Below, one piece after another: positions 9,291 to 18,821 of a stretch of 64,000 nt of DNA; positions within the stretch are counted from its first letter, which is position 1; each line of letters opens with the position of its first letter. Source of the DNA: JBCDBD01 sp039184335 (lineage in GTDB: Bacteria; Bacteroidota; Bacteroidia; Flavobacteriales; Flavobacteriaceae); the NCBI GenBank assembly GCA_039184335.1, contig JBCDBD010000016.1, positions 1 through 64,000 on the forward strand. The letters run 5' to 3'. The notes under the pieces are model-generated. The model ran no database searches. It saw only the letters and a list, made by a program, of their open reading frames with translations, and had not been told where the DNA came from. Both the position numbers and the translations under genes were made by a program.

Positions 9291-9491
9291 ATGAAAAACA
9301 AACTAAAGGTACATCGGGCCATGAAGAATCTGACCCAAGAACAGTTGGCACAGCTTTTAGGGGTTTCACGACAGACCATCAATTCTATAGAAAAAAGGCG
9401 CTATGTGCCTTCAACCGTGCTGGCCCTAAAACTATCAAGCATATTTGAAGTAAATGTGAACGATTTGTTTGAGTTGGAAGATGGGGATTGA
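9291..9491 (+). CDS. Small Xre-family HTH transcriptional regulator (YozG-like)
   Basis: A 66-residue protein that is essentially one helix-turn-helix domain: 'LTQEQLAQLLGVSRQT' (14-29) followed by 'INSIEKRRYVPS', and a C-terminal 'FEVNVNDLFELE'. This is the standard pattern of the YozG/HTH_3 mini-regulators. It probably binds DNA as a dimer and controls its own operon. It lies 2 bp after the membrane protein gene, so the two are translated from one message. The target operator is not obvious; the inverted repeat at 8737-8757 just upstream of the promoter is a candidate. Confidence 0.9.
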   Translation: MKNKLKVHRAMKNLTQEQLAQLLGVSRQTINSIEKRRYVPSTVLALKLSSIFEVNVNDLFELEDGD

Positions 9492-9622
9492 AGCAAAGAA
9501 TGCACGATACATTTATTTTAGGTTGCCCTCAACCATGTTCTTTTAGGTGCGATTTTTTCACGGTTGTTGTATATTTATTTGGTTATCAGACACTATATAG
9601 ACGATATAAAGGGATGTGTGTT

Positions 9623-10612
9623 ATGCCACCCAAAAAAAGAACATTAAAACTAGGGCTACTTGGTATGTTTCTTCTTGTGTTGACTTCGGTCATCGGGCAA
9701 GATAATGAACAATCTTTCGTATTCGATACAGATGGATTATACTATGCCGAATTTTACGACTATATTTTTAGGGGGCATTTCGAAAACAGTGCCATCAAAC
9801 GCGAAGACACGGCCTTCTTGATGATTTTTGAACAATACTTACGGGCATATGGCCGACTGTGTCCAGATTATTTACCTGCTGACAAGACAGAGATCATGGA
9901 ACAGATATGTGCTGTTGAAGAAGTGACCCGTAATGGGTATGGCACTGAAATTGGCAGGACCTGTGTCGAATGGAAATGGGTCGGAACAGGTTTGTATGCG
10001 CGACCAGACCTCTATGAAGCCAAGATGAAGGTCGAGGGAGTTCAGCGAGCGGCGGGGCTGCAGACCGTAATGAAAATGGTTGCAGACCAAAATGCCCTGG
10101 GCAATTCTGTCGATATGATCCATAAAGCCAAAGGATTAAAAAATGATATGGCACAATTTTTTAGCCTAAACCGATGCAGCGGCAAGGGGGTCAAGCGGTT
10201 CGAAGACAATTTGCGGTTGTTTGCATTGAACAGGCCTGGTATACGTATGCAGGGCACTAGTAAATATGCGGACATGAAAGCCTCTGGTGGCCCTACGGGA
10301 GCACAAAACTTGAACAAATTGGTAGACGATCTGGTAACTGATCAAGCAAAGACCTGGGCCTTCAACCGTTACCTTAGGGGGAGTATAAGTGGGGTAACCG
10401 TACGCTCAAAAGATGGTAAGGGTAGGCCAACAGTGTTAAAGGCCAATTACAACTATCAAGGATTCGGTGGTCGCAGTGCAGGCTGGGTACAGATCAGTTT
10501 TGCCAATGGTCTGCCAAAATGTATGTATTTCTTCGATTTTCCCCAGAATTGTAAAACCCCTAATAGTAGTATTGTTGCCGCATATGCACAGGGCAACTAT
10601 AAAAAGCAATGA
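9623..10612 (+). CDS. Secreted protein of unknown function
   Basis: About 329 residues with a signal peptide (basic 'KKRTLK', hydrophobic 'LGLLGMFLLVLTSVIG', cleavage near Q24). The mature part is soluble-looking, with four to six Cys residues ('YGRLCPDY', 'EQICAVEE', 'GRTCVEW', 'LNRCSGKG', 'LPKCMYF', 'PQNCKTP') that could form disulfides, and a Gly/Tyr-rich C-terminal part around 'NYNYQGFGGRSAGWVQISF'. I recognise no family. The frame is open upstream to a TTG at 9488 that overlaps the HTH stop, but the sequence before residue 43 of that frame is unlike a protein start; ATG 9614 (three codons earlier) is equally possible. It converges on the GT39 gene. Confidence 0.7.
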   Translation: MPPKKRTLKLGLLGMFLLVLTSVIGQDNEQSFVFDTDGLYYAEFYDYIFRGHFENSAIKREDTAFLMIFEQYLRAYGRLCPDYLPADKTEIMEQICAVEEVTRNGYGTEIGRTCVEWKWVGTGLYARPDLYEAKMKVEGVQRAAGLQTVMKMVADQNALGNSVDMIHKAKGLKNDMAQFFSLNRCSGKGVKRFEDNLRLFALNRPGIRMQGTSKYADMKASGGPTGAQNLNKLVDDLVTDQAKTWAFNRYLRGSISGVTVRSKDGKGRPTVLKANYNYQGFGGRSAGWVQISFANGLPKCMYFFDFPQNCKTPNSSIVAAYAQGNYKKQ

Positions 10613-10635
10613 CCGGGAAAACAGTTCATCTTCCT

Positions 10636-12123
10636 TTAATCAAAGATATGGTCTTGATAGGCGGCCCACCATGTTTCAATGGTAACTTTTGGCTTTCGGC
10701 AAATGTAAAGAGGGATGCCGTTTTCCTCATCGATGGCATATTTGTGTGTTATTGTCTTCACGGGTTCGACCTCTTCAAAGACATGTTCGACAGATGGTTT
10801 TTCGTTTCCTAAACTTATCCAAACAGTCGCAGTTGCATTGCCATGGCCCCAAGTCCAAAAACTGCCATGCCTGCTGATGGGGTTCGGTAAGTTGTATGCC
10901 TTTCCCAGTATTTTTAGTGCGCCAGCTTCGCCGTAGTTCTCAGCCCATAAAACACAATTGGTCCTTTCTTTTGGATCAAGGGCTTGATATACGCTGTCAA
11001 CCAATTTGACCTGCTCTTCCCACCCGAACATATCGGCATAGTCGCCTTTTAGGGGAATACGCCCGTTTTCTTCCTTTAGGTTGGCATAGGCCTCATATTG
11101 GTCCATGGGCAACACCGGTGTGGCTTCGGGGATAAAATAGATGGAAGGCAAAAGAACGGTTAGGGCCACTACAAGGTTCCAAAAAGGTCTTTTTGATAAC
11201 AGGGCCTCTATCTTCACGGCTCCACCGGCAAAAAGAACGGGGTAGATAGCGAATACATAATATGCTTTGGAACGGAGCAACCAAAGTGTGCAGAATATAA
11301 CCAAAGTGGTGATGCCCACTACACGGTATTTTTTCAGGTTTTTATCCATCAATAAAGCAATGAGTCCAAAAAGGCTTACGATGAGGGTAAATGGAAAATT
11401 TAATTGTTCCAAACCAAATTCCATGGGGTTTATGGCTTCCAACTGTTTTTCATTGAGTACCCTTAAATGTTGCAATAGTGGAAAATCATGCTGTACCTGC
11501 CAAATGATATTGGGTAAGAACACCAGTAGCGAAATGCCTGTTGCAACATAGAGCCATTTGTTTTTGAACAATATTCCTTTTTTATAGAAGAACAAACCTA
11601 TAAAAAGTCCAAAAGCCCAAACCAGTATGGTATATTTCGTCATTAGGCCCAACCCCAAGGTCAATCCTAAAAGTAAAAGATGTTTCTTTTTTTCTGAATT
11701 GATGAAACGAATCACAAAATAGAATGCCAGTGTCCAGAAAAATTGATTGAATGCCACGGGTTGAAACAGGGTATGGTTTCGATAAAAGGGAAGAAAGGCG
11801 AGTACGCATATTCCTGCGAGTAGAACTGCTTTGTATTTTCCTCCGAGTTCTTGTGCAATCAGACAGCAAAGCACCAAAATGCCAACACCTGCCAAGGTCG
11901 GAAAAAGCCTGACCCCTAACAATGAATAGTCAAAGAGTAGGTAAGCCATTTTTCCAATAACAGCTATAATAGGGGGGAATTCCATAAATCCCCAATCCAA
12001 ATGTTCACTGGCAGAAAGATGCAGCAGTTCGTCACGGTGAAATCCATAATTTTGATTTCCAAACCATTGTATCACAAATTTCACTAAAGCCAGCGCCAGA
12101 ATCAGGGGGGTGTATTTTCTCAT
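10636..12123 (-). CDS. GT39-type membrane glycosyltransferase (ArnT/PMT-like)
   Basis: A 495-residue protein with about ten or more membrane segments and a C-terminal soluble domain. The first periplasmic loop carries 'HRDELLHLSASEHLDWG' with the adjacent Asp31-Glu32 pair expected of PMT/ArnT-type enzymes that use polyprenyl-phosphate sugars, followed by 'FMEFPPIIAVIG'. It probably transfers a sugar to a lipid or protein acceptor on the periplasmic face; donor and acceptor are unknown. ATG 12123 ('MRKYTPLIL') was preferred over an upstream TTG at 12213 because the extra 30 residues lack family character. No glycan genes lie nearby, so this is a stand-alone enzyme. Confidence 0.88.
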   Translation of the reverse strand: MRKYTPLILALALVKFVIQWFGNQNYGFHRDELLHLSASEHLDWGFMEFPPIIAVIGKMAYLLFDYSLLGVRLFPTLAGVGILVLCCLIAQELGGKYKAVLLAGICVLAFLPFYRNHTLFQPVAFNQFFWTLAFYFVIRFINSEKKKHLLLLGLTLGLGLMTKYTILVWAFGLFIGLFFYKKGILFKNKWLYVATGISLLVFLPNIIWQVQHDFPLLQHLRVLNEKQLEAINPMEFGLEQLNFPFTLIVSLFGLIALLMDKNLKKYRVVGITTLVIFCTLWLLRSKAYYVFAIYPVLFAGGAVKIEALLSKRPFWNLVVALTVLLPSIYFIPEATPVLPMDQYEAYANLKEENGRIPLKGDYADMFGWEEQVKLVDSVYQALDPKERTNCVLWAENYGEAGALKILGKAYNLPNPISRHGSFWTWGHGNATATVWISLGNEKPSVEHVFEEVEPVKTITHKYAIDEENGIPLYICRKPKVTIETWWAAYQDHIFD

Positions 12124-12537
12124 TGGGGTGCCAAGGACTATGATATCATTTAAGCCCAGGAATCTCTTCAAAAAAATCCATAACCTTTTTTTGTGTATGT
12201 CGAAGATAGTCAATTGAAAGAATTCAACAAATGAATTTCCTGCAATCCATTATCTTTAAGTCATGTTTGATGATTTTCGTTTTGATGTCTTTCTCTCAAA
12301 AGGTAAGGTTGTTCTCCAGAAACAAAACCAAGGTTATATGATGCTATTGATTAACAATAAACCACCTCATGAAAATTTTAACCTCGGGAACTTACTATAG
12401 GGCAAAGAAGTCTGAAGCTCATTTTGCGAGACCCCTATTGTCTGAATATGACTATACATCGCAAAGTGCCGATTGGCATTTCATGTTAAGTTTCACAGGC
12501 CAATAAGTGCCCATAAAAGATGCAATAACCATAACAT
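12124..12537. other. 414-bp intergenic region, no supported gene
   Basis: Between the GT39 start and the SnoaL-like gene. It holds two short plus-strand open frames of 45 codons (12264-12401 and 12369-12506). The first begins 'MFDDFRFDVFLSKGK', faintly like the start of a TIR domain, but nothing follows in frame. I see no promoter that fits the consensus and no repeat. It may be gene debris or regulatory sequence. Confidence 0.4.
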
Positions 12538-12921
12538 ATGGCAATGAACCTAGAGCAAAATAAAAAAAATGCCATCGCCTTCTACAAAATGGCCTATGAG
12601 GGCAATCCGCAGAAGGCCGTGGCACAGTACGTAGGCGATGACTATATACAGCACAATCCAGATGTGGCCAATGGTAAGCAAGGTGTCATCGATTATTTTG
12701 AGAGAATGCAAAGCGAATATCCTGATAAGTCCATCGAATTTGTACGCTGTATTGCAGAAGGCGAACTGGTTGCCCTACACTCGCACCAGATATGGCCGGG
12801 TAATGATGCGTATGTCACTATGGACTTTTTCAGGTTCGATGGCAATGGCAAAATATGTGAGCATTGGGATGCCATTCAACAGATTCCGAAAACCTCTGCA
12901 AACCCAAACACAATGTATTGA
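12538..12921 (+). CDS. SnoaL-like (NTF2-fold) protein
   Basis: A 127-residue single-domain protein of the SnoaL/NTF2 superfamily (COG4922-like). Visible features are the N-terminal helix 'NKKNAIAFYKMAYEG', the strand pair 'DDYIQHNPDVANGKQGVIDYF' and the closing 'FFRFDGNGKICEHWDAIQ', which is the classical motif of predicted SnoaL-like aldol-condensation proteins. No signal peptide, so cytoplasmic. Substrate unknown; members are found in isolated positions in many genomes. ATG 12538 and ATG 12544 are both possible starts. It is followed 57 bp later by the RibD-like reductase gene on the same strand. Confidence 0.85.
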   Translation: MAMNLEQNKKNAIAFYKMAYEGNPQKAVAQYVGDDYIQHNPDVANGKQGVIDYFERMQSEYPDKSIEFVRCIAEGELVALHSHQIWPGNDAYVTMDFFRFDGNGKICEHWDAIQQIPKTSANPNTMY

Positions 12922-12978
12922 GAGATTTCAAATACTGGTTGCATAAAAAACACGGTCAAATTGATATACATTTGAAAG

Positions 12979-13533
12979 ATGGGTACATCTACCACCAAAG
13001 TAACATTGCACATGGTTTCAAGCCTAGACGGTTTTATTGCTAAAAAAAATGGGGATGTCTCTTGGCTGAAGTCTACCGATACCTATGAAAAAGGGGTTCT
13101 TCTTACCGAAGAGGACATCAATGCGTATCTCAGAAACATAGATTGTTATGTTATGGGCTCACGAACCTATGCACATGCACTGGAACTGGGGTGGCCCTAT
13201 GGCGAAAAACCTGTGATAGTATTGACTACCAGAAAACTGATGGCTGAACAGAGAAATGTAGCATTTTATTCGGGTGACCTACGACAATTGATCCATCAAC
13301 AATTACAGCCAAACTATAAGAATATCTGGATAGTTGGGGGAGCATCACTTGCCAGAAAATTTTTACAGATGAAGCTGATTGACGAGATTATCATTGCAAT
13401 CATGCCTATATTGCTGGGCAGTGGCATTTCTTTTTTTGATGACCTAGGCCAAGCTTCAGCGCTACACCTTAACGATGTCATAGCCTACAGGGATGGCATG
13501 GTAGAGTTGTGTTACAGGGTAAAAAAGCAATGA
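12979..13533 (+). CDS. Dihydrofolate reductase-like (RibD C-terminal) family protein
   Basis: A 184-residue protein of the RibD C-terminal/YyaP-type fold. Family marks are 'HMVSSLDGFIAKKNGDVSW' (11-29), 'DCYVMGSRTYAHAL' (52-65), 'IWIVGGASLARKFL' (112-126) and 'IIIAIMPILLGSGISFF'. These proteins bind NADPH in a DHFR-like Rossmann fold, but most are not true dihydrofolate reductases. The canonical DHFR of this organism is encoded at 50368. Substrate unknown. Convergent with the AsmA gene, 15 bp between stops. Confidence 0.88.
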   Translation: MGTSTTKVTLHMVSSLDGFIAKKNGDVSWLKSTDTYEKGVLLTEEDINAYLRNIDCYVMGSRTYAHALELGWPYGEKPVIVLTTRKLMAEQRNVAFYSGDLRQLIHQQLQPNYKNIWIVGGASLARKFLQMKLIDEIIIAIMPILLGSGISFFDDLGQASALHLNDVIAYRDGMVELCYRVKKQ

Positions 13534-13548
13534 AGCGGCATGCAAAGT

Positions 13549-16245
13549 TTAGTTTTCCACTGAATCTTTCTTCTTTTTTCTACCAAGTAATCCACCTAAA
13601 ATATTTTTTGCGGCATCCTTTACAGCGTCTTTTTCAGTAGTTGTGGTGTCTGTGTTGGCCTTGGTATCCTGCTTTTCAGTGCCCAGCAATCCCCCAATAG
13701 CTTCGGTTACCCCAGTTGAAGTGTTTGTTTGGGTAGAATCTTGGCTTTCACCCAAAAATCCGCTAATTAAGTTTTTGGCTTCATCCTTTCCCTTGTTGAC
13801 CAACTTTTGCTTTTGTATTTCCACCAGTTGTGTCGTCAAATTGCTGACCCCAGAAGTTAGATCGGTGGTAATCGTTGGGCTGGTATAACTGCCCCCAATA
13901 TTGGCCACAACGGGAATGGTGAGGTCTTCCAGTGATGCATCATCGATTTGGGCCATCAAATTGGTTACTTCTTTCCCTAAATATTTGGCAGGTACGTTCA
14001 AGGTGGCACTGTACTGCAATTCACGGTCAAAAGTATGGTTGCCCGCTACTTTGATGTCGATGTCTTGGTAAGATAGGGTAAAGGGTTGTACTTGAACTGC
14101 TCCATTGTCAAATGAAAGGGCAGTCTTCAAACCACTCAGATCAATTGCCTCAAGGTCAATGAAATTTAACTTTCCATCCAAAGCGGTCAATAGTGGTGCA
14201 TTTTCGGTGTTGACCTTTGTAGATAATAGTTCGGCCAAAACATCACCGGAAAGAGAGGTCAGGTTCGGTGTCAGGTCATCTTTGAGATTACCGGATAATT
14301 GGATGTCAGAGTTCAGTGTGCCCTGCAGGGCACCCGCTACTGGGGCCACGGCCTTGAATAACCCTAGGGCTTGAAAAGATTCTCCAATCTTGAAACCTGA
14401 CATGCCCATATCCATATCAAAGGCTGGAGCTTCATTTTTGGTGGAAACTTTTCCGTTGAGGCTCAATTTTCCATCAAAAATGGAAGAGGTCAGATTTTCG
14501 AGGGTTGCGGTTTCATCTTTTATTTTAAGCCTGCCCGAAACAGATTTTAACGTCAAATTGTCGTAATGTACCGTATTGGCAGTGGCGTCTATGGTACAGT
14601 CTAAAAAGGCGGGAATCTTTATTTTTTCACTTTCGTTCGTGGTGTTTTCATCGCGCTCTGTTTTTTCAGATCCATTTTCTTCGACCATAAAATCATTTAG
14701 GTCAAAGGTATTTGAGCTAAGGTTGAAATTGCCCTCTATATTCTCGTCATTAAATACAAAACCAAGCAAATTGGTCAGGGTACCGGTAGCATTGAAATCC
14801 GTTTGGCCCGTTTCCCCATCAAAGGAGTTCAAACTTACTGTTTCTGGATTAAAAGTAACTGCTGCCTCATGGAGCTGTATCGGATTGTTCATCGCAGCAG
14901 AAGTGTATGCAAACCCAGTCACATTGATAGTGCCCTGGCTTTGGGTATCTGCATAACGTTCTTGTTCAATTGCTGCCATATCAAAAGCTGTGGAGACATC
15001 AACATCTAAAATACCGGTATACGTAGCCGCAATGGGATACGCTTTGGAAATGTTGGCCAAATTGACCCTGCCATTGATGTCGGCATTGACCTTGGTATTC
15101 CCCATTACATCGCGGATCATTGAACGTACATTGAACCGGTCATCGTCAATCTGGAAAGAGAGTTTTTTGATGTTGATATAGGTGTCTTCGACAATTCCCG
15201 TCTCGTTCTTGATTTCGGTATCAATAGCAATATTTTTTACGGCTTTCGGTAGGTCTGGATATTGGAATGAGGCATTTTCTGCATTGACCTTAACATAAAA
15301 CTGCGGAATGTGCTCCTCATCAACGATACCTTCAAATTGTCCGTCTATCTCAAAATTCCCCTTAGTCTCCACATTTGCTATGTTTTTGGAGTAGGTCTCA
15401 GGAATGACCGCCAAAAAGTTCTTGAAATCGGAAGAGGGGGTCTGAAACGTAATGGCTACTTCTTGGTCGGTTTCGTTTATTTTTACAAAACCATCAAAAA
15501 CCAATGGCAATTGGTTGATCAACGCCCTGTTTTCTAAAAAAGAGTATTTATTTTCTTTCAAGTCGATGCCGATAAGGGCATCGAGCGCTATTTTGTTTTT
15601 GTTCAGATAGCGGGTGCTGTCCATGTCAAAAGAGACAAGGGCTTCGGTCTTGGTCTGTAGCTTAGAAGTCTCCAGTGACAGGTCTCCGGTACCGGAATGG
15701 TTCATTTCTGAAATGGTCAAGTGCATACCGCTTGCGAGATCATCATAGACAATCTCAGTATTTGTAATCGCGTAGTTCTCCAGTTCTAGAGTAAAGCTGT
15801 TTGAGCCTTCTGAAACATCATCGGTAGCAGTGGGCTCACTTTCGTTGGTGATATCATAATTGGCATTTGCTGCTTCATCGACCTTGATGTGTATCTTGGC
15901 ATTGGCAACGTTTAGGCTTTTGATGGCGATGGGCGCGTCAGTACCCTTAAAAAGTTCTGTAATTGACATGGTCAGCCCAACACTGCCCGATGCAAACAGG
16001 GTGTCTCCTGCAAAAGGGGCTTTGTTTACCAATGAAATTGTCATTAGTTTCACATTGACATTCGGAAAATCTTTGAACAAGCTCAGGCTGGCCTTTTCAA
16101 AATCCAATGTGGCATTGATGTTCTCGTTCACCTTGTTCTTGATGATATCTGAAATTTTGCCTTCCAAGAACAGGGGCACTGCAATAAGTATGGCAATGAA
16201 AAGCAGTAAGAATATTCCTGAAATTTTGAGAACTTTCTTTTTCAT
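13549..16245 (-). CDS. AsmA family envelope protein
   Basis: A 898-residue protein with one N-terminal membrane anchor (about 8-26, 'ISGIFLLLFIAILIAVPLF') and a long periplasmic beta-rich body, with the AsmA C-terminal region around 'LKSVSGRLKIKDETATLENL' to 'LSGNLKDDL'. The tail (~800-898) is low complexity (Thr/Gln/Lys) and ends in repeats of 'GGLLG' and a Lys run. AsmA-like proteins belong to the bridge-like lipid transport families proposed to move phospholipids between the two membranes. ATG 16245 replaces an upstream alternative at 16278 because it opens the anchor directly. It is the third gene of a minus-strand group behind sppA and the queuosine-precursor transporter (33 bp gap). Confidence 0.88.
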   Translation of the reverse strand: MKKKVLKISGIFLLLFIAILIAVPLFLEGKISDIIKNKVNENINATLDFEKASLSLFKDFPNVNVKLMTISLVNKAPFAGDTLFASGSVGLTMSITELFKGTDAPIAIKSLNVANAKIHIKVDEAANANYDITNESEPTATDDVSEGSNSFTLELENYAITNTEIVYDDLASGMHLTISEMNHSGTGDLSLETSKLQTKTEALVSFDMDSTRYLNKNKIALDALIGIDLKENKYSFLENRALINQLPLVFDGFVKINETDQEVAITFQTPSSDFKNFLAVIPETYSKNIANVETKGNFEIDGQFEGIVDEEHIPQFYVKVNAENASFQYPDLPKAVKNIAIDTEIKNETGIVEDTYINIKKLSFQIDDDRFNVRSMIRDVMGNTKVNADINGRVNLANISKAYPIAATYTGILDVDVSTAFDMAAIEQERYADTQSQGTINVTGFAYTSAAMNNPIQLHEAAVTFNPETVSLNSFDGETGQTDFNATGTLTNLLGFVFNDENIEGNFNLSSNTFDLNDFMVEENGSEKTERDENTTNESEKIKIPAFLDCTIDATANTVHYDNLTLKSVSGRLKIKDETATLENLTSSIFDGKLSLNGKVSTKNEAPAFDMDMGMSGFKIGESFQALGLFKAVAPVAGALQGTLNSDIQLSGNLKDDLTPNLTSLSGDVLAELLSTKVNTENAPLLTALDGKLNFIDLEAIDLSGLKTALSFDNGAVQVQPFTLSYQDIDIKVAGNHTFDRELQYSATLNVPAKYLGKEVTNLMAQIDDASLEDLTIPVVANIGGSYTSPTITTDLTSGVSNLTTQLVEIQKQKLVNKGKDEAKNLISGFLGESQDSTQTNTSTGVTEAIGGLLGTEKQDTKANTDTTTTEKDAVKDAAKNILGGLLGRKKKKDSVEN

Positions 16246-16278
16246 GGTTATGGTATTTGGGGTAAAGTAAGGGAACAA

Positions 16279-16989
16279 TCACTGTTCCAAAGATAACTCT
16301 TCTCCTATCTTTAAGTTAAATCTTTTACGCAATAGATATACGAAAAGATACAACAAAGGGGTGTCTAGAAATGCTATAAAAACCTTAAAAATGAATCCAC
16401 TGATGACCAGACCGTAGAACTTGTCCCAGGGCAATACCCCAAAAATGCACAATAACCCGACCACGGTCAAGGTATCTACAAACTGAGAGGAAAAAGTAGA
16501 AAAATTGTTTCGCAACCAGAGCAGTTTTCCCTTGGTCAACCGTTTCCAAAAATGATAGATCGAGATATCAATATATTGCGCGAAGAGATAGGCCAGCATC
16601 GAGGCCAACACGCCTAAAGGCGATAGGCCAAAGACTTTCAAAAAGGTTTCATTATCAATGCCCGATGACGGAATAGCGGGTACACCATTGGCCACAAAAA
16701 TAATCAGCATCGAAAAGAAAGAGGCAAATATACCAGCCGTGACGACCTGGTTGGCTTTCTTCTTTCCAAAAATCTCTGAAATGAGATCGGTAATCAAAAA
16801 CGTAATAGGGTAGGGCAAAATACCCACTGAAATCTCAAAGAGTGGAGCATCGAAAACAGTCACTTCACCAAAGGGTTTCCAGTAAAAAAACTTTTGGAAT
16901 ATCAGATTTGATACGACCAGCGACGTAATGAAGAGCGCCCCCAAGTACAGATAGATGGAAAACGCAAGTTTCTTATCTCTTTGCGTCAT
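16279..16989 (-). CDS. Queuosine precursor transporter (VUT/YhhQ family)
   Basis: A 236-residue membrane protein with six predicted helices. The family signature is 'LYLGALFITSLVVSNLIFQK' near the N-terminus, 'PLFEISVGILPYPITFLITD' and 'ISEIFGKKKANQVV' (~47-85), then 'LDTPLLYLFVYLLRKRF' at the C-terminus. YhhQ imports the 7-deazaguanine precursors preQ0/preQ1 for tRNA queuosine synthesis. No queuosine genes lie beside it, which fits a salvage role. It begins 4 bp after the sppA stop, so the two are translationally close, though no functional link is obvious. Confidence 0.92.
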   Translation of the reverse strand: MTQRDKKLAFSIYLYLGALFITSLVVSNLIFQKFFYWKPFGEVTVFDAPLFEISVGILPYPITFLITDLISEIFGKKKANQVVTAGIFASFFSMLIIFVANGVPAIPSSGIDNETFLKVFGLSPLGVLASMLAYLFAQYIDISIYHFWKRLTKGKLLWLRNNFSTFSSQFVDTLTVVGLLCIFGVLPWDKFYGLVISGFIFKVFIAFLDTPLLYLFVYLLRKRFNLKIGEELSLEQ

Positions 16990-16993
16990 GCAG

Positions 16994-18754
16994 TTAGTTG
17001 ATATTCAAGGTGAAGGGCATTCTCGCCTGAATACCTTCTTTTTCTGTGATCTCTTTGAGTTCTTTTAGTATGCGATAGGCATCCACACCAATTTCTTCTT
17101 TAATTATGGCTTCACCTATTTTGGCCTTTGCACCACCCAAATCTTCCATAAGTTTTTCAAAATCAGATTTGTACTTTGGGTATTTTCGAATGCCATATGC
17201 TGTGGTGCCTGCCAATTCCGCAGCAGCGGCTATAGCATCATCCAAATCACCCAATTCATCGATCAATCCGATTTTAAGGGCGTCGGTACCACTCCAGACC
17301 CTCCCTTGAGCTAGGGCATCGACCTCATCGATTGGCATATTGCGACCAGCAGCCACCCGCTGTAAAAAAGTCTGGTAGGTATTCTCAATACCTTCTAAAA
17401 TGACATTTCGGAACGTATTGCTCATGGGCTCAAACAACGAATAGTCTACTGAATTTTTATGGGTGCCTACCTGTTCGGCATTGATGCCAATTTCACCCGC
17501 CAGTCCGCTTAGATTGGGAATCGTGCCAAAAACACCTATGGATCCTGTAATGGTCGTTGGCTCTGCAAATATCTTATCTCCGCCAACTCCGATATAATAC
17601 CCCCCAGAAGCGGCTACATCGCCAAAGGAAACGACCACGGGTTTATCTCTTTTGGTCAGCTCGACCTCACGCCATATGATATCTGATGTCAGGGCACTTC
17701 CTCCAGGGGAGTTCACGCGCAAAACAATAGCTTTGACACGCTCATCTTCCTTTGCTTTTTGTAAGGCCTTTGTAATCATACCTTGCCCGATGTATTCTTT
17801 ACTGCCTTCCCCATAATAAATTTCACCTTGGGCATAAATCACTGCAATCTTGTCGCTGCCAAGCTGTAGTTTTTTTCTTTTGGCCACTTTCAGGTAATCT
17901 TCAAATGGTACATATGCTAGCTCGTCTTCAGGAGCGACGCCCATTTGTTCTTTTAACAGTGCTTCATATTCATCAAAATATAGTTTTCCATCGATGAGAC
18001 CAGAAGCAACAGCATGTTCAGGTGTGCGCCCCCCCAAGGTGTCAGCTATTGTGTTCAAGTCGTTGATATCGATACCCCTAGAAGATGAGATGTCATTGGC
18101 CATAGCGCTCCAGATGGTAGTGATCAAAGCTTCGATCTGGGTACGGTTTTCTTCACTCATAGTATTTGAAAGGTAAGGTTCGACGGCACTTTTGTACTTT
18201 CCATGGCGGATAACCTCCATTTTCACCCCGGTTTTCTCCTGTAAATCTTTGTAGTAGAGCACTTCAGTGGCCAAGCCTTTAAAATCCATCCCACCCACTG
18301 GATTGATGTACATGGCATTGGCCACACTGGCCAAATAGTAATCTTTTTGGGTGTAGTAGTCTGAATACGAATAAATGAACTTTCCTGAGGACTTGAAATC
18401 ATAAAGAGCCTTTCGAATTTCTTGTGTTTGTGCCAATCCTGAAAGTAGAAAACCGGTTTCCATACTGATTCCCTCAATATTGGCATCATCTGTGGCTATC
18501 TTTATGGTATGAAGAATTTCATCAAGACCCATAGCTTCTTCAAAGAACGAGGCGAAAGGGTCATTTTCATCCTTTCCTGCATAATCCAAAACCTCTCCAG
18601 AAAGGCTGAGCTTTAATATGGAATTCTTTTTTACCGTTATACCTTCGTCAGCATTGCTGACCAAGGCCATAAAGACCAAAAACATGACAAAAAGAATTCC
18701 GAAGGCAATCAAACACCCCATAATTGCCGCCAGTAGATTTCGTAAAAACTTCAT
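16994..18754 (-). CDS. sppA: Signal peptide peptidase SppA (67K type)
   Basis: A 586-residue protein with an N-terminal membrane anchor (~7-31) and two tandem ClpP-like S49 domains, the long form of SppA. The Ser/Lys dyad is split as in E. coli: Lys188 in 'HGKYKSAVEPYL' in the first domain and Ser383 in 'GDVAASGGYYIGV' in the second, with 'VLRVNSPGGSA' (344-354) forming the oxyanion region. SppA degrades cleaved signal peptides in the inner membrane. ATG 18754 ('MKFLRNLLAAIMG') was chosen over an alternative at 18820 lying before a non-conserved stretch. Divergent from folK-dNK with 67 bp between; first gene of the sppA-transporter-asmA group. Confidence 0.95.
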   Translation of the reverse strand: MKFLRNLLAAIMGCLIAFGILFVMFLVFMALVSNADEGITVKKNSILKLSLSGEVLDYAGKDENDPFASFFEEAMGLDEILHTIKIATDDANIEGISMETGFLLSGLAQTQEIRKALYDFKSSGKFIYSYSDYYTQKDYYLASVANAMYINPVGGMDFKGLATEVLYYKDLQEKTGVKMEVIRHGKYKSAVEPYLSNTMSEENRTQIEALITTIWSAMANDISSSRGIDINDLNTIADTLGGRTPEHAVASGLIDGKLYFDEYEALLKEQMGVAPEDELAYVPFEDYLKVAKRKKLQLGSDKIAVIYAQGEIYYGEGSKEYIGQGMITKALQKAKEDERVKAIVLRVNSPGGSALTSDIIWREVELTKRDKPVVVSFGDVAASGGYYIGVGGDKIFAEPTTITGSIGVFGTIPNLSGLAGEIGINAEQVGTHKNSVDYSLFEPMSNTFRNVILEGIENTYQTFLQRVAAGRNMPIDEVDALAQGRVWSGTDALKIGLIDELGDLDDAIAAAAELAGTTAYGIRKYPKYKSDFEKLMEDLGGAKAKIGEAIIKEEIGVDAYRILKELKEITEKEGIQARMPFTLNIN

Positions 18755-18821
18755 TGCACCTTTTTTATAAGTGGTAAAGATAACCATTGTTGCAATGTTT
18801 TGTTTACTTTGTTTTTTCAAT

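Noticed and set aside
12264..12401. Short frame starting 'MFDDFRFDVFLSKGK', faintly TIR-like
   Set aside because: Only 45 codons, no continuation in any frame with TIR motifs, so not called a defence gene.
12979..13533. True dihydrofolate reductase
   Set aside because: The pattern is that of the RibD C-terminal family; the canonical DHFR is at 50368.
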